From Alteromonadales bacterium alter-6D02 (GTDB lineage: Bacteria; Pseudomonadota; Gammaproteobacteria; Enterobacterales; Psychrobiaceae), in the NCBI GenBank assembly GCA_002835545.1, contig PIZK01000030.1, positions 1 through 33,033 on the forward strand: DNA of 33,033 nucleotides, in the 5' to 3' direction. This document shows, one piece after another, positions 32,456 to 33,033 of this stretch. The notes beneath the pieces were generated by a model, which ran no database searches, was not told the DNA's origin, and saw only the letters and a list, made by a program, of their open reading frames with translations. Every line of letters starts with the position of its first letter. Positions within the stretch are counted from its first letter, which is position 1. A program made the translations under genes and the position numbers.

Positions 32456-32665
32456 GTGCTTTACCAAGGAAGCTGTCATTGTCAGGCCATTAAGTTTGAA
32501 GTTGAAGCCCCTGAAAACCTAGAAGCCGACTATTGTAATTGTTCTGTATGTACAAAGTCAGGGTTTCTACATTTAATTGTACCTTTAACTAAGTTCAGTC
32601 TTGTAATTGTTCAATATCTTCATAGATATAATGACTTAACCAGTCATATCTTACCGTGCGATTAA
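32456..32665 (+). pseudogene. GFA-family (CENP-V/GFA) protein, truncated by IS sequence
   Basis: Starts at GTG 32456, with AGGAG 6 bases upstream. The N-terminal half of the glutathione-dependent formaldehyde-activating-enzyme-like domain is clear: GSCHCQAIKFEVEAPE, then CNCSVCTKSGFLHLIVP, which contain zinc-binding cysteines of the Cxc and CxxC type. Family resemblance ends near TKFSL (about base 32597). The last 20 or so codons come from the antisense of the IS3-family transposase. The second half of the domain (the later Cys pair) is missing, so the product is probably inactive. Confidence 0.8.
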
Positions 32666-33033
32666 AGCGCTCGATATAAGCATTCTGTTGTGGATTACCA
32701 GGCTGAATAAAGACTAAAGTTATCTGATTGCTCTCAGCCCAATCAGCCAGCTTTTGACTAATATATTCTGGGCCATTATCACAACGGATTGCTTGTGGTT
32801 TTCCCCGCCATTCAATAATTTGCTCCAGCGAACGAATCACTCGTTCAGCAGGCAATGAGATGTCGGCATCAATGGTTAACCCCTCACGATTAAAGTCATC
32901 AATGACATTGAATAATCGGCAACTGCGTCCATCCGATAGTTGGTCATGCATAAAGTCCATCGACCAACATTCATTGACCGCCTCTGGTACAGCCAGCGGC
33001 TCAGGTACTTCTCGCACCAATCGTTTATTGGGC
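32595..33033 (-). pseudogene. IS3-family transposase (OrfB), C-terminally truncated, running off the window
   Basis: The DDE integrase core is present: D in [10 protein letters not shown] in IRCDNGPEY, and E in [12 protein letters not shown]. The frame is open to the right edge (codons PNKRLVREV), so the 5' part and OrfA lie outside. At the 3' end the protein stops at EDIEQLQD, where IS3-family enzymes normally continue with a WL..YNHERPNMAL segment. That part and the terminal inverted repeat are absent at the junction with the GFA fragment. The element is therefore broken at this end, unless its missing end was moved elsewhere. Confidence 0.85.

Noticed and set aside
32401-32456. Possible integron attC end (GGCGTTATG) before the GFA-like gene
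   Set aside because: GTTATG then a short leader resembles a gene-cassette start, but no matching 5' half (RYYYAAC with complementary arm) was found within 150 bases upstream, and the R' core does not fit GTTRRRY.
30767-33033. Direct repeat of the tRNA-Leu 3' end as attachment site
   Set aside because: No second copy of the acceptor/T-arm sequence was found in the remaining window.
1-33033. CRISPR array, toxin-antitoxin or anti-phage defence system
   Set aside because: No regularly spaced repeats, and no pair of genes with such domains, were seen.

Overview
The window looks like a chromosomal segment of a marine gammaproteobacterium of the order Alteromonadales, most likely a Colwelliaceae-type organism (Thalassotalea/Colwellia-like). 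This is inferred from the moderately AT-rich sequence, the housekeeping synteny (rpsP-rimM-trmD-rplS; greA/yhbY/rlmE-ftsH-folP-glmM-tpiA-secG-tRNA-Leu), the phhA-phhB pair and the iron-uptake style. No 16S gene is present, so the genus is not proven.

Layout. 1-290 is a gene-free stretch of dispersed palindromic repeats. metH (cobalamin-dependent methionine synthase, minus strand) follows, with two abutting MetJ operator boxes upstream. Next is a minus-strand efflux operon (membrane fusion protein plus RND pump) with a consensus-like CpxR site in its leader. ffh (SRP GTPase) is on the plus strand. Between ffh and rpsP, genes that often adjoin in gammaproteobacteria, lies about 7.5 kb of accessory DNA: a membrane-anchored winged-helix regulator with a helical-repeat sensor part, a metallo-beta-lactamase-fold lipoprotein, and a divergent iron-uptake locus. 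In that locus a TonB-dependent receptor faces a DUF3325-like protein, a small membrane protein and a PepSY protein, with a Fur-like box between the two promoters.

From 17.9 to 30.9 kb the window is mostly core: the ribosomal protein/tRNA modification operon; methionine gamma-lyase with all expected active-site residues; a 46-residue membrane mini-protein; phhA-phhB (phenylalanine hydroxylase and pterin recycling) with a TyrR/PhhR-like box; greA; yhbY; rlmE-ftsH; folP-glmM; tpiA; secG; and tRNA-Leu(GAG). Several genes take a start other than the longest open frame (metH, winged-helix gene, PepSY gene, DUF3325-like gene, TonB receptor, rimM, methionine gamma-lyase, phhA, tpiA). Reasons are given in each entry.

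After tRNA-Leu the core order breaks (rimP-nusA-infB would be usual) and the last 2.2 kb is a patchwork of mobile or degraded DNA. It holds a cluster of palindromes; a truncated gene whose N-terminal part resembles the double-jelly-roll major capsid protein P2 of corticovirus PM2; two membrane mini-genes with strong ribosome-binding sites just upstream of it; a secreted protein of unknown function; and a GFA-family gene and an IS3-family transposase that truncate one another. The tailless-phage (PM2-like) remnant beside tRNA-Leu is the most interesting item, but it rests on recalled family features and needs a profile or structure search.
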